From positions 1 through 33,333 of IMG/VR virus record IMGVR_UViG_3300021138_000105: a stretch of DNA of 33,333 nucleotides; one strand, 5' to 3'. The number at the start of each line of letters is the position of its first letter. The first letter of the stretch is position 1. The notes beneath the pieces are model-generated. The model was not told the DNA's origin. It searched no databases and was given only the letters and a program-made list of their open reading frames with translations. Positions 7,475-16,161 of this stretch are shown piece after piece. This DNA is from a virus. A program made the position numbers and the translations under genes.

Positions 7475-9025
7475 ATGTCAGTTTCAAATGCCCCATTAGA
7501 TCCATATTTTGGAAAATTAGATCAAGCTCAGAAAGGCATTGATACTGCTTCTGGAGCTGTTTCCGCAGATATTAAAAAGTTTGATTTTCATCCAGTTTCT
7601 GGTGGTACTCCAGTTGGTCAAAAGCCTACAAAATATGCATCTTCAGATAATAATAATACAAGAAAAAATAATCAGGGTCAAGAAGTACTGAAAACTTTGA
7701 AAGATAAGTTTATACCCCATGCAGATTTGCCAACTACTGCATCAGCTCTTCCTGGTTTAGATCTTGCTAAAATTGTAGCACAAGTTGATCCTTCTGGAAT
7801 AGCGCAAGCTTTTCCAAGTATGATTAAACAATTTGCATTAATAAAATCAATAATGAATATAGCTGCTGGTGGAGGCGGTGCTTCAGCAGCACCAACAACA
7901 AGTCAAGTAACAACATTATCAGATGCTTTTTCAGAAGCTCTTTGTATACTTTGTAGTAAAACCAGTTTTGCTCAAGTAATGATATCATTAGATTCTATGT
8001 TGATGAATAAAAATGGCATATATCTAATAGATCCTGGTTATCAAACTATTGTAGAAAACGGCATAACAAATCTTGTCCAAAAAGCTCTTATTTTTGGTGA
8101 AAATAATATCCCAGTGATACCAGATCCTCCTATTGTTTATGGAACTGTGATACCTCCTTCCAATTTATTATTAACAGATGTATTCTATGTTCAAAATTTA
8201 GCCATCAAACAATATTATGCTCCAAATTCAGATCCATATCTTGGGTATATTACATTTTTGAATAATGATGGCACATACAATTATGTAAAAAGAACAGCCA
8301 CAGATTATCCTTATCAAAGTGTAGATGATGAGTGTTTGGCACTGGCGCAAAAAGGTATTGCTACTGATATGTTTTCTTATGTCTTTAACAATACTTTAAC
8401 AGCAGATATATTAAACACTATTTTGATAAACCATAAAGTTCTTCATGAAAATAATGCCATGGATCATGCCATAGGAAAGGGAACCAGTACAAATTTGATG
8501 TCAAACTTGACTGCAATTCTTGGTATTGCAGGAACTGTTGTTAATCTTACTCAAACTTCATTTTTAGGTAAAACCATATTAGGTGGACAAATAAGCCAAG
8601 CATTGGGTTCGTTTTCTAAAAATTTAGCAATGGCTAAAACAATGGCAGGTATGGCAACATCAGCTCTTAAAATACCACCAGCTTTAGCAGGATTAGCAGG
8701 ACTTTCTTCTTTATCTGGTGCGTTATCTGCTGCTGGTATTGCATTACCAAATATAGCATCTGCTGTTGGTGGTATACCTGTTCTTTCTGACATAATAGCT
8801 GCTCGAGGAACCATAGCTGGAATAGCATATGCGGTAGCTTCTGTTTCTAGTTTGGCAAACCAGTTAAGTAGTTCCGGAGGGTCTGTTTCACAAATAAATT
8901 CTAGTGCTTTGGGCCAAACAACTCCGTCATTGAGTTCTATAATAACAGCTATGAAATCAGCAGGATTTTCAGCGGCTGCTATTAAAGCTGCTTCTGATGT
9001 TCTTACAGATATAGGATTAGTATAA
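7475..9025 (+). CDS. Large hydrophobic Ala/Gly-rich protein within the spike operon, function unknown
   Basis: I do not recognise a family for this 516-residue protein. Residues 1-110 are polar and disordered-looking (GGTPVGQKPTKYASSDNN). About 115-330 is a mixed, more globular region with a Gly run (AAGGGGAS), then SFAQVMISLDSMLMNKNGI, and a Tyr/Pro-rich part. Residues about 345-516 consist of successive hydrophobic Ala/Gly/Leu/Ile segments (MSNLTAILGIAGTVV, ALKIPPALAGLAGLSSLSG, AAGIALPNIASAVGGIPVL) separated by Ser-rich linkers. There is no signal peptide. It sits between the OB-fold and needle genes, one base from each, so it is likely co-translated with the spike. Possible roles: a spike-associated or ejected membrane-active protein, or an internal tube plug. 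This is inference from composition and place only. Confidence 0.88.
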   Translation: MSVSNAPLDPYFGKLDQAQKGIDTASGAVSADIKKFDFHPVSGGTPVGQKPTKYASSDNNNTRKNNQGQEVLKTLKDKFIPHADLPTTASALPGLDLAKIVAQVDPSGIAQAFPSMIKQFALIKSIMNIAAGGGGASAAPTTSQVTTLSDAFSEALCILCSKTSFAQVMISLDSMLMNKNGIYLIDPGYQTIVENGITNLVQKALIFGENNIPVIPDPPIVYGTVIPPSNLLLTDVFYVQNLAIKQYYAPNSDPYLGYITFLNNDGTYNYVKRTATDYPYQSVDDECLALAQKGIATDMFSYVFNNTLTADILNTILINHKVLHENNAMDHAIGKGTSTNLMSNLTAILGIAGTVVNLTQTSFLGKTILGGQISQALGSFSKNLAMAKTMAGMATSALKIPPALAGLAGLSSLSGALSAAGIALPNIASAVGGIPVLSDIIAARGTIAGIAYAVASVSSLANQLSSSGGSVSQINSSALGQTTPSLSSIITAMKSAGFSAAAIKAASDVLTDIGLV

Positions 9026-9026
9026 T

Positions 9027-9755
9027 ATGTCATTACCTCCCAACAAAAAAGTTCCAGATGCCAAAGCTTCAACAAGTCCTGGTGATTATCCTTATATTTT
9101 TGGTAGTAGAGATACAAATGGTGCTGGTGTAGTAACTGGCGTTGATCCTAATAAACCGAATGAATCATACAGAAGCGAAATCAATCATGATGGCAGTTTC
9201 GAAACTAGAGAAATATCTGCAGAATTTGATGGTATGGTTACTTCACATAATCATCATGAACGACACAATGCGGGCAGTTCTAGTAAAAATAATGATGGCA
9301 ATGTAGATACTAGTGGCCAAGCCACTATGAATTCTAATGTTAAAGGTGATTCTGGTTCAGCTTCTGGTGGAACAGAATACAAAGGTTCAAATAAAAGTAT
9401 TGGCGGCGCTGCAGACTCATCAACATCAGTATCACCTGGTGGGAAATCTTATAAGTTATACAATGATGATGTAATCGAATATATGTCAAAAGATAAAGCA
9501 TTAAGCGTTGATGGCAATGAAATAATTGCTATTGGTGGTTCATCAGTTTCTATGATATCAGGTGATTATGGTGTTCATGCTCAAGGTAGCGGTGGTTTAG
9601 ATTTACAAAGCGAGTCTAAAGGACAATTAAATTGTCTTTCTGATATTATAATAACAAGCCTTACTACCATAACATTAGTTGTTGGTGCATCATCAATTGT
9701 TTTAACACCATCAACAATAACAATCAAATCACCTAAGATAGATCTGAATCCATAA
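9027..9755 (+). CDS. Needle protein, gp5 C-terminal/VgrG-like beta-helix
   Basis: The 242-residue protein has an N-terminal beta part with SEINHDGSFETRE and a His-rich segment (TSHNHHERHN, about residues 71-80), a Ser/Gly linker, and a C-terminal triple-stranded beta-helix typical of gp5 and VgrG needles: alternating short strands such as LVVGASSIVLTPSTITIKS, ending PKIDLNP. Known: this helix forms the rigid membrane-puncturing shaft. The next gene encodes a PAAR tip, which normally caps such a blunt helix end. It has no lysozyme domain, unlike T4 gp5. The start is the ATG one base after the stop of the hydrophobic protein gene (TAATATG). Confidence 0.85.
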   Translation: MSLPPNKKVPDAKASTSPGDYPYIFGSRDTNGAGVVTGVDPNKPNESYRSEINHDGSFETREISAEFDGMVTSHNHHERHNAGSSSKNNDGNVDTSGQATMNSNVKGDSGSASGGTEYKGSNKSIGGAADSSTSVSPGGKSYKLYNDDVIEYMSKDKALSVDGNEIIAIGGSSVSMISGDYGVHAQGSGGLDLQSESKGQLNCLSDIIITSLTTITLVVGASSIVLTPSTITIKSPKIDLNP

Positions 9756-9761
9756 TAAATA
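9754..9761 (+). promoter_or_regulatory. Possible late promoter, one mismatch (AATAAATA)
   Basis: AATAAATA differs from the T4 late consensus at one base and lies 21 bases before the PAAR gene start, in the 27-base gap that is one of the longer spacers of this operon. The DNA that follows is A-rich with AAAGAAAG close to the ATG. In such AT-rich DNA a chance match is quite possible. Confidence 0.3.
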
Positions 9762-9782
9762 ATATTAAAAAGAAAGAAAAAA

Positions 9783-10088
9783 ATGCCAGCAGCAGCAAGA
9801 GGAAGTGGAGCAGATACAGTTTCAACTCACCATGGTTGTGATGCCACAACTGTCACAGCTGCTTGCTCCGGTGACGTATTCGTCAATAGTAAAGGCATAG
9901 TACGTTTTGGTGATGCAGTTGCATCTCATAATTATCCAGTACCACCTTGTATGCCACATGCACCAACTATGAGTGATAATTGTTCTGGCACAGTATATGT
10001 GAACGGAAAAAAGGCTGCATTTTTAGGTAGTTTGTATGCCGGACATGATATCACGTCAGGATCAACAAACGTAAATATAGGTTTTTAA
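9783..10088 (+). CDS. PAAR-type spike tip protein
   Basis: This 101-residue protein has the usual length and pattern of PAAR proteins. It starts PAAARGSGADTVSTHHGC, with His16, His17 and Cys19; then VNSKGIVRFGDAVASHNYPV, CMPHAPTM (Cys56, His59), VYVNGKKAAFLG and AGHDI (His88). Known: PAAR proteins form a small metal-binding cone on the end of gp5/VgrG needles and sharpen it; the metal is held by three His and one Cys. Here His16/17, His49, Cys56 and His88 are candidates. T4 itself uses gp5.4 for the same job. It follows the needle gene and precedes gp25, a place commonly used for PAAR genes in myoviruses. Confidence 0.88.
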   Translation: MPAAARGSGADTVSTHHGCDATTVTAACSGDVFVNSKGIVRFGDAVASHNYPVPPCMPHAPTMSDNCSGTVYVNGKKAAFLGSLYAGHDITSGSTNVNIGF

Positions 10089-10520
10089 ATGGCTACGAAT
10101 TTAACAAGAGCAGATAGATTTACTGTTAATAATACAAAAAAATTAGAGTTCTTCTCTGACTTTGTAGATACATTTGCAAAAACTCCATATGGCAATCAGC
10201 TTGGTCGTGTGACAAACGAATATTCTGTCAATCAATCACTTAGAAATTTAATAATGACAAATTTAGGCGAACGCCCTTTCCAGCCAAATTTTGGAAGTAA
10301 TGTGTACGATTTTCTATTTGAGCCTAATCTTGAACAATATTTAACTATTTTAGAAAGTTATATAGAAAACACTATAAAAAATAACGAGCCAAGAGTTAAT
10401 GCTCAGGAAATAACTGTATCTACTATTGATGATTATACAATTCAAATTTATATTGTTTACAATATTATAAATAATCCAGCACCTATAACTCTTGCAATTC
10501 TCTTAAAAAGAGTACGATAA
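10089..10520 (+). CDS. 25: gp25-like baseplate wedge/sheath initiator
   Basis: The 143-residue protein matches the gp25/GpW-gp25 family in size (T4 gp25: 132) and motifs: the segment GERPFQPNFGSNVYDFLFEP (60-79) and NEPRV (99-103), whose EPR core is the most conserved signature of the family. Known: gp25 joins the gp6 core of the wedge and presents a handshake strand on which the contractile sheath begins. The gene starts directly at the end of the PAAR stop codon and ends directly before the gp6 ATG, so translation is probably coupled. Confidence 0.92.
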   Translation: MATNLTRADRFTVNNTKKLEFFSDFVDTFAKTPYGNQLGRVTNEYSVNQSLRNLIMTNLGERPFQPNFGSNVYDFLFEPNLEQYLTILESYIENTIKNNEPRVNAQEITVSTIDDYTIQIYIVYNIINNPAPITLAILLKRVR

Positions 10521-12356
10521 ATGGCAAATAGCTCTTTAATTCTTACATCATTAGATTTTGATACATTAAAACAGAATTTCAAAACATATCTTTCTTCGCA
10601 GTCTGTGTTTCAAGATTACAATTTTGATGCTTCGAATATCAGTGTTCTTCTTGATGTTATGTCATACAACTCATATTTGAATTCTTTCTATTTGAATATG
10701 GTTGCATCAGAAATGTTTCTTGATTCTGCTCAAAAATATGATTCTGTAGTTTCGCACGCCAAAGAGTTAAATTATATACCAAGAAGTTACAGTTCAGCAG
10801 AAGCTGAATTGTCATTTACCATCACTACCAATGGTATCCAAAGCCCTTTATATATAAAAAAGGGTTCTAAGTTTTCTGGTGTGAATTCAAACGGTTCATT
10901 TACGTTTATCACAGATTCAGAACAGTCATTTGTTTCTACCAATTCAACATATTCTATTGCGAATTTACAAATATATGAAGGATCATTATTTACTGATTCA
11001 TTCTTTGTTGATTACACTGTAGAAAATCAAAGATTTCTATTATCAAATATCAATATTGACACCAATAGTATTTCTGTTAATGTTATTGAAAATAATGGTT
11101 TGAGTAATACAACCTTTAGCAGAGCTGAAACATTATTTGGTTCAGATTCCTCTTCTCAGATTTACTTTCTACAAGGTGCTGAAAACAACAAATATGAAAT
11201 AATATTTGGAGATGGTTTGTTTGGAAGACAACCTCTAAACGCCAGTATTGTTTCTGTGCAATATAGAGTTACAAGTGGAACTGATGCTCTTGGCATTAGT
11301 AATTTCACACTTGTTCAAGATATTGGTGCAGACAATAACGGATATATTTCAATTTCTGATATTGCTGTTACTGCAAATTCTTCAGGAGCTGCAAATCAAG
11401 AATCAATAGATTCAATCAAATTTTCTGCTCCTCGATATTTCGCAACACAGCAACGAGCAGTTGCATCAGATGACTATGCTTCTCTTGTATTGTCAAACTT
11501 TGGCGGCGTTATATCTGATGTTAATGTTTATGGTGGTCAAGACCTCCCAACAAAACTATATGGTCGTGTTGTTCTTTGTTTAAAACCAGCAGGTTCATTA
11601 ATAGCTCCAAATTATGTAAAAGATGAAATTACAAATTATCTTTTAAATTATATAAGCCTTCCTACACGTGTATTGATCACTGATCCTGATTACTTGTATA
11701 TCGATGTTTCTTCAGTTGTGCAATACAATACATCAGCAACAACCAAATTATCTGTAGACATTCAAAATGCAGTAAGAACAGCTATTAAACAATTCAGTAC
11801 AACTAATCTTGAAGTATTCAATAATGATTTTAGATATAGTAAATTTGTTTATGCCATTGATAACGCTGATCCAAGTATTACAAGTAACAGTACAGAAATT
11901 AATATATCTAAAAGATTAACACCCACATTAAATTATCCTACTTCTTATGTTTTAAATTTCAATAATGCTACTGAAATAGAAATGGCATCACCTGGGTATA
12001 GTCCATCAACTAGTTCTAGATTTTATGATGAACCAGTCGTAACATCTTCTGCATTTACATATGTAGGCAGCGATGGAAATAGCGTTGATTTTTGTTATTA
12101 TAGAGATGATAATTTTGGCATATTGGTAATTTATAAAGTAATCAATAATGTATTTACTATTGTACAAGACAATGCAGGAACTATTGATTATAACACAGGG
12201 TTGATCAATATTAATAATTTGACTACATCTTATTATAATAATTATATTTCGATCTATATGGCTCCAATGAATAAAGATATTGTAGTCTCGCAAGATAAAA
12301 TTCTATTAATTGATTTAGCAGACGTTGATATCAGCGCAATACCAACACAGAAGTAA
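10521..12356 (+). CDS. 6: gp6-like baseplate wedge protein (baseplate J-like)
   Basis: At 611 residues this is close to T4 gp6 (660). The N-terminal DFDTLKQNFKTYLSSQSVF and FDASNISVLLDVMSYNS..YLNSFYLNMVASEMFLDSA match the helical start of gp6-type wedge proteins. The middle has the J-like features KYEIIFGDGLFGRQP and APRYFATQQRAVASDDYASL. Known: gp6 dimers form the continuous inner ring of the baseplate and bind gp25, gp53 and gp7. The C-terminal part, from about residue 470, is beta-rich. The gene lies right after gp25, the usual order in T4-like phages outside the enteric group, and is followed by the gp7-position gene after 4 bases. Confidence 0.9.
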   Translation: MANSSLILTSLDFDTLKQNFKTYLSSQSVFQDYNFDASNISVLLDVMSYNSYLNSFYLNMVASEMFLDSAQKYDSVVSHAKELNYIPRSYSSAEAELSFTITTNGIQSPLYIKKGSKFSGVNSNGSFTFITDSEQSFVSTNSTYSIANLQIYEGSLFTDSFFVDYTVENQRFLLSNINIDTNSISVNVIENNGLSNTTFSRAETLFGSDSSSQIYFLQGAENNKYEIIFGDGLFGRQPLNASIVSVQYRVTSGTDALGISNFTLVQDIGADNNGYISISDIAVTANSSGAANQESIDSIKFSAPRYFATQQRAVASDDYASLVLSNFGGVISDVNVYGGQDLPTKLYGRVVLCLKPAGSLIAPNYVKDEITNYLLNYISLPTRVLITDPDYLYIDVSSVVQYNTSATTKLSVDIQNAVRTAIKQFSTTNLEVFNNDFRYSKFVYAIDNADPSITSNSTEINISKRLTPTLNYPTSYVLNFNNATEIEMASPGYSPSTSSRFYDEPVVTSSAFTYVGSDGNSVDFCYYRDDNFGILVIYKVINNVFTIVQDNAGTIDYNTGLININNLTTSYYNNYISIYMAPMNKDIVVSQDKILLIDLADVDISAIPTQK

Positions 12357-12360
12357 AAAT

Positions 12361-14604
12361 ATGGATTTTGGTATAGAAAAGAAAATATCTAATTTTGTAG
12401 AGAATCAGTTCCCTCAATTCTATCAAGAAGAGGGTCCAGATTTCATATTATTCACAAAAGCTTATTATGAATGGATGGAATCTGAAGGTCAAATAATAAA
12501 CCAATCACGTAGTCTTTTAGAATTAAGAGATATTGATTCTACTTTAGAAAGTTTCCTTGAACACTTTCAACGTAAATATCTTTACGGTATTCCATTCAAC
12601 GTAATCATCAATAAACAATTTCTGTTAAAACATATTCTCGATGTTTATCGTTCAAAGGGAACTATACAGTGTTATAGACTTCTTTTCAAATTGATTTATA
12701 ACCAAGATATTGATATTTACCTTCCTGGTAATGATATATTAAAGCCATCAGATGGTACATGGGTCCAGCCTTTATATTTGGAAATCACACAAAGCAGTTT
12801 AACCGCCAATTTAATTGGTAAAACAATCGTTGGTGCTTCTTCAAATACTACAGCTGTAGTTGAGAATTATATCTCAGAACCAGTCAATCAAAATATAATC
12901 ACTACTCTTTTTATCTCAAATATGATGCCAAGAGGCGGTCAATTTGCTGAGGGTGAAAAAATTGTAAATATCAATGACTCAGGCAACGCACAGATAATTG
13001 AAATAGCACCAAAAATCATAGGTTCATTGAACAGTTTGAGTATCATTAATGGTGGACAAAATTTTAATATTGGTGATATTATAGAAGTTGCACATAGAGA
13101 TATAATAACTAACGCTGTTACGTCAAAAGGCGTTGGGGCTAAATTAAGAGTAACAGGACTATCAAGAGCACAAGGATCTATTAATTTTGATATTGTTAAT
13201 AGTGGGTTTGGGTATACTGCAAATACAAAAACGTTTGTATATAATGGTGTAAATGATAATACTGGAAATGGTGCTTCTTTCAATATTAGTGGATTTTCTT
13301 ATATTAAATCGATACAATATAATACTGATTTGATTGTAGATCATTCTAATACTTTGATAAATTCTGCTACATTTGGGTTTGTAGGGAATACTTCTGCTAA
13401 TAATTCAAGCAATTTGAATCAAGCATTTGCATATCAAAACAATTATTTTGGATCCATTGCTGCATTGAATAATATCAATACAGGTAATAATTATACAAAT
13501 AACCTTAATATATTTGTTAGATCTACACAATTGGCTTCTAAACCACTGAACGGAACAATAACATATACTACATCTTCAAATAATATTACCCTTTCTGGTT
13601 CATATGCAGATTCTTCAATTGGCGCTAATGGATTCCCATTCTATTTCAATGCAAATGATGTAATCTATCTACAAGCCAATTCTTCTAATTCAAGTTCAAT
13701 AGAATTACAAATTATCAAATCTGTTAATAGTAATACATCTATTACTTTATATGGACCTCCAAAATGTAACTCAACTAGTTCAGCCATATTCAAAACCGCT
13801 CCTGTAACATTGCCTTCAAATTTCGCATTATATGAACCTACAATGTTCAGAACAGATAATACAATTAATGGAGAAAATGAGTTAATCAGTGGAACGCCAT
13901 CCATTGGTAACAATATTATTGCAAACACAGTTGCTATTGATTCAGGTAAAGGTTATGTTGATGGTGAAATTGTTTCGGCATATCTATACAATGGATTAAA
14001 TTATGTGACCATTGTTTCCAGCGGTACTAATTATGCCAACCTAGAACCTCTCATTATAACTCGAGATGGTGAATCTTCTCCTGCATCTGGTTATGTGACA
14101 ACTGATAGTTCTGGTGCCATAACATCTGTTGTTCTGACAAATGGTGGTTCAAATTATGTTTCTACACCATCAGTATCAGTAAAAACTTTAAATGGAACAG
14201 GTGCAGTTTTAACTACCAACGTAAATGAATTTAATACTACAGTTCAAATCACTGGCAAAGTAGTAAAATCTGGTGTTGGTAGGAAACAAGGATATTGGTC
14301 AACTACTAGAGGTTTTTTAAATTCAGATAAATACATTCAAGATAGTTATTTTTATCAAGATTACTCTTATCAGATTAAAGCTGCTCTATTACTTGATAAA
14401 TACAAAGATGTTTTGTACAATACATTTCATTCTGCTGGTAGTGAATTATTTGGTCAGTTTTATTTACAAATTGAAGAGCAATCAAGCACTCAATTGTTAT
14501 ATGAATCTCCTGGTGTGACATATCTTTCAGCTACTGTTCCTACCGCAGATTCTACATTAATAACCGCTGATAATTCGTATGTAACTGCAGATCAAATACC
14601 ATAA
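12361..14604 (+). CDS. Baseplate wedge protein at the gp7 position
   Basis: The 747-residue protein starts MDFGIEKKISNFVENQFPQF, then EEGPDFILFTKAYYEWMESE and LRDIDSTLESFLEHFQRKY, a helical N-terminal block that I know from T4-like marine phages immediately after gp6. An in-frame ATG at 12325 would overlap gp6 by 32 bases; the ATG at 12361 gives the family-like start. After about residue 140 the protein is a long Gly/Asn/Ser-rich beta structure (IINGGQNFNIGD, IVNSGFGYTANT, IDSGKGYVDGE, VLTNGGSNYVSTP: four related 'GG.NY/GY' motifs). The end (about 640-735) becomes globular again with KQGYWSTTRGFLNSDKY. Known: T4 gp7 is the large wedge initiator, about 1030 residues. Function as wedge scaffold is inferred from position; it could also be a fibre-anchoring protein. 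Confidence 0.8.
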   Translation: MDFGIEKKISNFVENQFPQFYQEEGPDFILFTKAYYEWMESEGQIINQSRSLLELRDIDSTLESFLEHFQRKYLYGIPFNVIINKQFLLKHILDVYRSKGTIQCYRLLFKLIYNQDIDIYLPGNDILKPSDGTWVQPLYLEITQSSLTANLIGKTIVGASSNTTAVVENYISEPVNQNIITTLFISNMMPRGGQFAEGEKIVNINDSGNAQIIEIAPKIIGSLNSLSIINGGQNFNIGDIIEVAHRDIITNAVTSKGVGAKLRVTGLSRAQGSINFDIVNSGFGYTANTKTFVYNGVNDNTGNGASFNISGFSYIKSIQYNTDLIVDHSNTLINSATFGFVGNTSANNSSNLNQAFAYQNNYFGSIAALNNINTGNNYTNNLNIFVRSTQLASKPLNGTITYTTSSNNITLSGSYADSSIGANGFPFYFNANDVIYLQANSSNSSSIELQIIKSVNSNTSITLYGPPKCNSTSSAIFKTAPVTLPSNFALYEPTMFRTDNTINGENELISGTPSIGNNIIANTVAIDSGKGYVDGEIVSAYLYNGLNYVTIVSSGTNYANLEPLIITRDGESSPASGYVTTDSSGAITSVVLTNGGSNYVSTPSVSVKTLNGTGAVLTTNVNEFNTTVQITGKVVKSGVGRKQGYWSTTRGFLNSDKYIQDSYFYQDYSYQIKAALLLDKYKDVLYNTFHSAGSELFGQFYLQIEEQSSTQLLYESPGVTYLSATVPTADSTLITADNSYVTADQIP

Positions 14605-14617
14605 ACGGAGAAAATAG

Positions 14618-15484
14618 TTGACTCAAAGTAATGTTGTAAATATTGGTAGCAGTCCTAATGATGGAACAGGCGATCCGCTTCGTATTGCCTTTGCTAATAT
14701 CAATGTTCAGTTTGCAAACCTTTTCACCAATTATCAACTATCATCTGCTTTATCAAGCAACGTCATCACATTAACTGCCAATAACACCCAGTTTGTTGGT
14801 TCAGTAACAGCTGCTAATGTTGTTTCCAATGCGCAATTAATTGCTAATCTTGCTAATTATGTATTGACATCAAGCCTATCATCTTCGGGGTATCAAACTG
14901 TAGCTGGGTTGCCTTCTAACGTTGCAACTTTAACTGCTAACAATGCTTCTTATCTTGGTGGTACAGCAGCTGCTTCTTATGCTCTATCAAGCACATTAAG
15001 TAATTATCAAACAACTGCAGGATTAGCTGCAAATGTTGCAACTGTTACTGCTAACAATACATCATTTGTTGGATCAGTATCAGCGGCCAACGTTGTTTCA
15101 AATTCTCAGTTGCAAGCTAATTTATCAAATTATGCAACTACTAATGGTGCAACATTTACTGGAACTGTAACTTTTGGTTCTAATACTGTTGTCAATACTT
15201 CTGTTGTATTTGTGGGTAATAGTTCTCAAAATGCTTATATTACCAGTTCTGGATTATATGTGAATGGTGCTGCATTCGTATCAGGTGGTGGATATTACAA
15301 AGGTAATCAAGGTATTGTTGGTAATCCATCAAATGCAAATAATCTTTTCCGAATCAATGCTAATACTATGTCAAATAATATTACTATTGCTCCGGGTGAA
15401 AATGCATTGACTGTTGGACCTATAAATATAGGTACAGGTAACACATTAACTATTTCAACTGGTGGACGAGTAGTAATCATATGA
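14618..15484 (+). CDS. Tail fibre protein with SPNDGTGDPLR N-terminus
   Basis: The start is TTG at 14618, with GGAG seven bases before it; no better in-frame ATG exists nearby. The N-terminal VNIGSSPNDGTGDPLR is a widespread phage fibre/baseplate anchoring motif. Residues about 45-190 hold related units of the type NVATLTANNASYLGGTAAAS and FVGSVTAANVVSNAQLIANL, the second appearing twice (about 66-85 and 148-167). Such Ser/Thr/Asn-rich repeats usually form trimeric shafts. Total length 288 residues, short for a complete fibre, so it may be a fibre subunit or adaptor. Its stop overlaps the next start (ATGA), which suggests that the following gene encodes the distal part. The receptor is unknown. 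Confidence 0.82.
   Translation: MTQSNVVNIGSSPNDGTGDPLRIAFANINVQFANLFTNYQLSSALSSNVITLTANNTQFVGSVTAANVVSNAQLIANLANYVLTSSLSSSGYQTVAGLPSNVATLTANNASYLGGTAAASYALSSTLSNYQTTAGLAANVATVTANNTSFVGSVSAANVVSNSQLQANLSNYATTNGATFTGTVTFGSNTVVNTSVVFVGNSSQNAYITSSGLYVNGAAFVSGGGYYKGNQGIVGNPSNANNLFRINANTMSNNITIAPGENALTVGPINIGTGNTLTISTGGRVVII
15421..15428 (+). promoter_or_regulatory. Possible internal late promoter (TATAAATA)
   Basis: An exact TATAAATA lies within the last codons of the preceding fibre gene, 52 bases before the ATG at 15481. It could give the fibre cassette its own late transcript. Another exact copy lies deep inside a gene at 24088, so chance matches do occur here. Confidence 0.3.
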
Positions 15485-16119
15485 GCACACTTTCAGTAAC
15501 AACAATAAATACTGCTAATGGAACTACTGATTTAACAATGACATCTGGCAATACTGCCGGTGGTAAGATTATTGTTTCATCTAATGGTGGTCTAGTTCTT
15601 CAAGGCAATTCATCGACTAATACGGTTAATATTTCCGCTACTTCAATGAGTGTTAATGCTGCAATTAATGTTATTAATTCTGCTTCATTTAGTAATACTG
15701 TAACAGTCACTGGCAATGCTACATTTTCTAATGCAGTCACTGTTGCTGCCTCTGGTATCAAATTTTCTGATTCTACTGTACAAACTACTGCAGCAACTTC
15801 TTCGCCATCGGGAAGTATTGCATTAGCATGGGTTAGTTTTACTGGTAATACAGGAACAATTCGCGCTTCTTATAATGTATCAAGTGTAACAAGAAATGGA
15901 ACTGGGGATTATAGCATTAATTTTACAACTCCTTTAACTGATGCTAATTATTCTGTGAGCTTAACAGGATCAGCTACGTATGGTACTGCTTATAGTTCTG
16001 GTTATATAAACAACGCAGTTGCACCTACTACATCTGTATTAAGAGTATTATTCTTAAACACTGTCGGTGGCGGCGCATCTTCTGATCCTACTTACGGAAA
16101 CGTAATAGTTTTCAGATAA
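15481..16119 (+). CDS. Tail fibre protein with ASGIKF module
   Basis: This 212-residue protein begins MSTLSVTTINTANGTTDLTM and has short trimer-type repeats (SASFSNTVTVTGNATFSNAV, about residues 64-84) ending with VAASGIKFSDSTVQTTA, a connector seen in many phage fibres just before the receptor-binding tip. The last 100 residues (IALAWVSFTG to GNVIVFR) form a compact beta-rich domain, probably the tip, with GTGDYSINFTTPLTDANYSV. The same connector occurs in the gene at 17779, indicating a shared shaft with exchangeable tips. The start overlaps the previous stop (ATGA). Binding target unknown. Confidence 0.82.
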   Translation: MSTLSVTTINTANGTTDLTMTSGNTAGGKIIVSSNGGLVLQGNSSTNTVNISATSMSVNAAINVINSASFSNTVTVTGNATFSNAVTVAASGIKFSDSTVQTTAATSSPSGSIALAWVSFTGNTGTIRASYNVSSVTRNGTGDYSINFTTPLTDANYSVSLTGSATYGTAYSSGYINNAVAPTTSVLRVLFLNTVGGGASSDPTYGNVIVFR

Positions 16120-16134
16120 TAACGATATAGGAAT

Positions 16135-16161
16135 TTAATAAATGTCAACATTACAAGTAGC
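16135..16161 (+). repeat. Fibre-gene start repeat, copy B
   Basis: This 27-base stretch, covering 7 bases before the ATG and the first 20 bases of the gene, recurs without mismatch at 17772-17798. A shorter, decayed version lies at 18426-18440. It gives the proteins the same start, MSTLQVAN. Confidence 0.9.

Noticed and set aside
8551-9117. Leftward 188-codon frame
   Set aside because: A mirror of the Ala/Gly-rich C-terminus of the 516-residue protein; GC- and Ala-rich coding often leaves an open antisense frame. It also crosses a gene border.
12325-12360. Longer N-terminus of the gp7-position protein
   Set aside because: It lies within gp6 in another frame and adds residues not seen in this protein type; the ATG at 12361 is right after the gp6 stop.
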